Shown: piece after piece, positions 60,338 to 64,000 of the stretch
Layout of the letters: every line of letters begins with the position of its first letter
How positions within the stretch are numbered: the stretch's first letter is position 1
Origin: Monoplex corrugatus
Taxonomy: Eukaryota; Mollusca; Gastropoda; Littorinimorpha; Ranellidae
NCBI GenBank assembly: GCA_030674185.1
Contig: CM060307.1
Coordinates: forward strand, 47,010,681 to 47,074,680
Length of the DNA: 64,000 nt
Reading direction: 5' to 3'
The notes under the pieces: model-generated
The model's input: only the letters and a program-made list of their open reading frames with translations
What the model was told of the DNA's origin: nothing
Database searches by the model: none
Made by a program: the position numbers and the translations under genes

Positions 60338-61990
60338 CACCATCGAGTTCGATGGTAGCTGCAGCAGCAGTCACAACAACTCTCCTCCATTTATTTGGTC
60401 TTTTCTGTGCTAATACGTAGGCCTTCAAACTGCTAACAGTGATGATGTTGTTCATATAGGAGGTGGGTGGTCTGCCCAGATTTCTTCTGGCCTCAACTCT
60501 TTCTTGCTGTCATTATGGTTGTGTTGGTGTTGCAGCTGCATGGCTAAGTATCTCATTTTTCTTTTGTTGATTTCTGCCAGCAGTTGGTGTTGGACTGTGA
60601 GTTCGTTCATATTTGTTCTTTCATTTGCCCATTTGGCTCTAAGAAGGCGCCAGTAGAACCACATCTCTGCTTCTCTGATCTTATTTTCAAGTTTTTCTGC
60701 ATGTCCAGGCTTCACAGTCGTATAAAATTACTGGCCAGACCAGACATCTTAGACTTTCAATCTCAATTGGTATACTTGTCTTTCCACATGTTATGAAGTT
60801 GGATCATTTTTCTGTTTTACCATTCTTGCCCCTTATTTCATGTCTTTAGTACAGGTATCATCATTAGCTTTAACTGAGCCTAAATATTTAAAATCAATAC
60901 TATTTTCTAATGCACTCTTGAATATCTTGATGAGCTTGACTTTCTTTCTCCATCAAAAGGCATTAGTTTTGTATTTTTGGCATTTAGATTCAGACCTGAC
61001 TTTCTGTCCGCTGCCTCTACTCTACACTGAAATTTTTTTTCGTGCTAGTGATATTGTCTGACATCAGTACAGTATCATCAGCATATCATAGATTTGTGAT
61101 TTTCAATCACCAATTTTTATTTCTATGTCGTCTACGTCTATATCTGCTTCTCTCATAACCTGTTCTGTTTATATGTTGAAGAAATGAGGTGAGAGAATGC
61201 ATCCCTGACATACTCCGTTTTTGATGCTAAACTATTCACAATTTTAGATGTTCCATCCTATAGTTGCTTTCTGGTATGTACAGGAACCCAATAAAAGAAA
61301 TCAGATGTTTGGGGAAGTCCACCTTCTTCATGGTATCAAAAAGATAAGATGGTGATTGGTGATGCATAACACTGTCAAACATTTAGCTGTAGTTGATGAA
61401 AGTAATGCAGGCTTCTTGTGGGCTATTTCTGAGTTTCTCGATCATGATTCGTAAAACGAGTAACATGTCAGTGGTTCCTCTGTTGGCCCTGTAACCTGCT
61501 TGACAGTCTGACATCTGCTCTTCCATTTTTGATCTTGTTCTGTTTAGTACTATGCCGAGCAGGATTTTGTTGGAGCGACTGATGAGAGGAATGATTCTGT
61601 AGTTGTTACAGTCTTTGATGTTTCCACTCTTGTGCAACATGTCAAACACTTGTAGTTTCCAGTCTGTTGGCCATTCACGCATTCTCGATATGTTACAGTA
61701 TTGATAGTGCAATATTTAAAATTCTTGATTTGCCAGTGTTTTTCAGCAGGTCTCCAGGAATGTTGTCTAGTCATGATGATTCTCCAATTCTCAACGGACT
61801 GACGGCTGCTATCACTTCACTTAAAAGAGGTTCTTGTTTAGGATGCCGAAAATCAAAGTTGGGAGTACCTTGTGGATTTATTGCCATGGTGTCATCGAAT
61901 GTTTAGGATGCCGAAAATCAAGGTTGGGAATACCTTGTGGATTTATTGCCATGGTGTCATCGAATACGTGTTAACCTATTCATGCCATCT
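60338..61990 (-). mobile_element. Degenerate RTE-type retrotransposon
   Basis: Minus-strand fragments in order: REWPTDWKLQVFDMLHKSG, NIKDCNNYRIIPLIS, QAGYRANRGTTDMLLVLR (RT blocks), then REAEMWFYWRLLRAKWA, HQLLAEINKRKMRYLAM and KRPNKWRRVVVTAAAATIE at the end. Many stops and frameshifts. A 65-bp doublet lies at about 61,840-61,965. Confidence 0.75.
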
Positions 61991-62281
61991 TGCAAAAATG
62001 TCTTCTGTATGGTTAAAGACACTGACCATACTCCTCATATAATCCTATTCCTTTTCCACTCCTATCTAAACCTGGAGATCTGGTAATCATTTTCATATTC
62101 TAATTCTCATAAATTCCCGACATGTCCCCCGTCTTCCTAATTCTGTGGGTATATCCTTTTAAAATGTGTTGACACATTCTCATTTTCCTCTGTCTACTTT
62201 AAATTTGTGGGACAATTTAGATCAAACTAGTTTGGTAAATGTTCATAAATTAACTTTTTCTTCTTAAGTGGGTGTATTCCT
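61991..62281 (-). other. Presumed 3' flank of exon E1
   Basis: AT-rich DNA beyond the minus-strand stop. No clear polyadenylation signal directly downstream. Confidence 0.4.
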
Positions 62282-62439
62282 TTATGTCAGACTGTCCTGG
62301 TACATTCTCATCATATTCCTCCTCCTCTCCATCTGTCTCCTCTTTCTCTCCCGGGCCTGCTCTCTGTTACGCTGTGACTTGACCGGATCCAGCTTCAGGC
62401 GCTGTCGATACAGTCGCATGTACTCACGTCGGCGCCACC
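62282..62439 (-). CDS. Alternative terminal exon E1 with basic DP motif
   Basis: Acceptor ATATGGGTTGTGCAG, then a split codon (GG, phase 1) and 51 codons to TAA. Almost the whole peptide is the array motif: WRRREYMRLYRQRLKLDP, then VKSQRNREQARERKRR and QMERRRNMMRMYQDSLT. It keeps the Tyr-Arg pair seven residues before Asp-Pro and the Arg-rich helix but has Lys-Ser-Gln in place of Arg-Tyr-Gln. It is the smallest member and contains no lead or acidic tail, which marks the motif as the minimal functional unit. More members and the shared upstream exon probably lie beyond 64 kb. Confidence 0.8.
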
Positions 62440-62525
62440 CTGCACAACCCATATGTCTTCGTTAGTTCCTGATCTAGGCTTTGTCCACTACAATGCCAAC
62501 TCATTGCAAGTACTATTCTATTACA

Positions 62526-62605
62526 TTATCCCTTTCACTTCCTCAACCTATCCACCAGATTCCAGCAGAGAACTGATGAATAGGGAGAGTGAGTGACAAG
62601 TTTAA
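62526..62605. mobile_element. MITE fragment, copy 13
   Basis: TTATCCCTTTCACTTCCTC, then CCACCAGATTCCAGCAG and GAATAGGGAGAGTGAGTGAC: a decayed inner half. Confidence 0.55.
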
Positions 62606-63109
62606 ATGAATCCAGTAACACTTGCTTGTCTAAGTCTGTGACTATGATTCACTACTCTTCAGTATAGTCTAGTCATTCAATATACCTTAAATAAGTTTTA
62701 AAAAAACAAACAGTGGAGTACATTGTTTACATCGATCTCAGGGGGCAAACTAACATTTGAATAAAGATAAGTTAAAAATGAATTGGTTTATTTATTCTGA
62801 AATTACAACAAAATGGTGGCGAGTATAAAAGTTAATAATCCTTCCTCTGGTTGTCTCAGGAGAGACCAAGCTACGGGAGTAAACCCTGACAGAAAATCAT
62901 CACTTCCTTGTTGTCTCGGGAGAGACCAAAGCTATGGGAGTAAACCCTGATAGAAAATCACCCCCACTGCCTTGTGGGTAGTCGTGGGAACGACAAGAGC
63001 TAACGAACAGTGTACAAAAACTGATGGAAGGCAACGGGAAGCCACCATCGTTTCCTCCCAGGAACATCATGGCCAAATAGAAAAAAAAAGAAAAAAGAAT
63101 AACATAAAT
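62606..63109. other. Spacer with a ~60-bp doublet
   Basis: GGAGAGACCAAGCTACGGGA and its variant, each followed by GTAAACCCTGA, form two tandem units at 62,850-62,965. Probably retroelement 5' sequence. Confidence 0.4.
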
Positions 63110-63340
63110 AGGGGCTCCAGTACTGACAACTTCTGTGTAGAATTAGAGACAGCCAAAGATAAAGGTAAACCACAGGACATTGCAATAATAATGGGAGATT
63201 TTATTGCTAAATTGGAACAGGAAAAGTAGATGACATAAATAGACCTCATGGCTTTGGCACACGAGACGAAAGGGGAGAGAAACTTGTTGAATGGGCACAA
63301 GTAAATGAATTCGTAACAAGAACTACTTGGATTGAGCAAA
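63110..63340 (+). mobile_element. Endonuclease fragment of an RTE-type element
   Basis: A broken plus-strand frame reads DIAIIMGDFIAKLEQEK, then PHGFGTRDERGEKLVEWAQ and NEFVTRTTWIEQ across frame changes. The pattern (I)MGDFNAK...GPHG.G.RNERG is the AP-endonuclease domain of non-LTR elements. Confidence 0.65.
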
Positions 63341-64000
63341 CTTCATCATCATCATCAAGTGCCTTGCCACATGGGTTGGCGATCATAACCTTCCATCTGT
63401 TTCTATCCCTTGTTGCTTCGAGCGCCTCTTCCACCCTCTTTGTCTTCAGCCACTCCACAAGTCCATCCAATATTTTCTCCCTGGGTCTACCCGGTGCTCT
63501 CTTTCCCTCCAGCTTTCCTGTCGAGACCAGGTGCTCCAATTCCCCTTTCCTCATAAAATGGCCTATAATGTCGCCTGCTTTCCTAATCTTCCTTATCAAT
63601 GATCTTCTTGTGTCTGACTCCATCAAGACTGTCTCGTTTTTTTGTTTTTTGTTTTTGTTTTTTTGTTTTTATTTCTTTGCTGTCCATGGAACTCTCAACA
63701 TTCTTCTTAGAAACCACATCTCGGCTGCCTCAACCCTGCTCTGGCTTTGCTTGTTGACCGTCCACGCCTCACAACCGTATCAACATTATTGGTTGTATAT
63801 AACATTCAAGAACTCTCTTCCTGATGTTAATTGATAAGCATTTGTTGGTAAGAATGCTTTTCATCTTCTTGAATGCTGTTTTGGCTTGGCCGATTCTGCT
63901 GGCTATTTCCGATGTGCATCTACCGTCTGGTGAAATGATCATTCCCAGGTATTTAAACTTATCAACCTGTCTCAAGATTGTGCCATTTGCTGTTATTTTG
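63341..64000 (-). mobile_element. RTE-type retrotransposon 3' end, cut by the window edge
   Basis: Minus-strand reading: VDKFKYLGMIISPDGRCTS, SRIGQAKTAFKKMKSILTN, SLIRKIRKAGDIIGHFMRK, GELEHLVSTGKLEGKRAPG, RPREKILDGLVEWLKTK and DRNRWKVMIANP, then a (GAT)n tail at 63,341-63,358. The two frames are split by an insertion-like T-rich stretch at 63,640-63,680. Confidence 0.8.

Overview
The window looks like intron-rich, repeat-rich nuclear DNA from a marine invertebrate, most likely a mollusc or other lophotrochozoan. Lineage is inferred from architecture: GT-AG exons tens of kilobases apart, dense (CA/TG)n microsatellites, several non-LTR retrotransposon families, mariner relics, 5S- and tRNA-headed SINEs and TTAA-flanked MITEs. 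No prokaryotic gene organisation is visible. Species cannot be fixed from sequence alone.

Host coding content is sparse. On the plus strand, 1115-1785 is the terminal exon of a C2H2 zinc-finger gene whose earlier exons lie left of the window. On the minus strand, reading right to left, come terminal exons at 62.4, 54.4, 48.2, 32.9 and 25.9 kb, then a two-exon ending at 13.06 and 11.55 kb. Every first exon of these endings begins with an AG acceptor followed by a two-nucleotide partial codon (phase 1), so all could be joined to one shared upstream donor beyond 64 kb. The five single-exon endings encode variants of one short basic motif (YR-x5-7-[DN]P-x-[RK]-[YS]-Q then an Arg/Lys-rich helix). 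The sixth ending encodes a different module. My reading is an array of alternative 3' terminal exons swapping C-terminal modules, comparable in layout to arthropod lola or Broad. This is the main candidate for an undescribed system.

The 48.2 and 54.4 kb exons arose by a tandem duplication (46,208-51,300 and 51,299-57,484). Its junction can be placed to within 2 bp inside a MITE.

Region by region: 0-11 kb holds the zinc-finger exon, SINEs, MITEs and AT-rich spacer. 11-13 kb holds the two-exon ending. 13-25 kb holds retroelement 3' ends, a complete 5S-headed SINE and microsatellites. 25-33 kb holds two related terminal exons, a GATAT tract and a 50-bp minisatellite. 33-39.5 kb is a three-deep nest of non-LTR retrotransposons. 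39.5-46 kb is minisatellites and MITEs. 46-57.5 kb is the tandem duplication. 57.5-64 kb holds degenerate RTE-type elements and the last small terminal exon.
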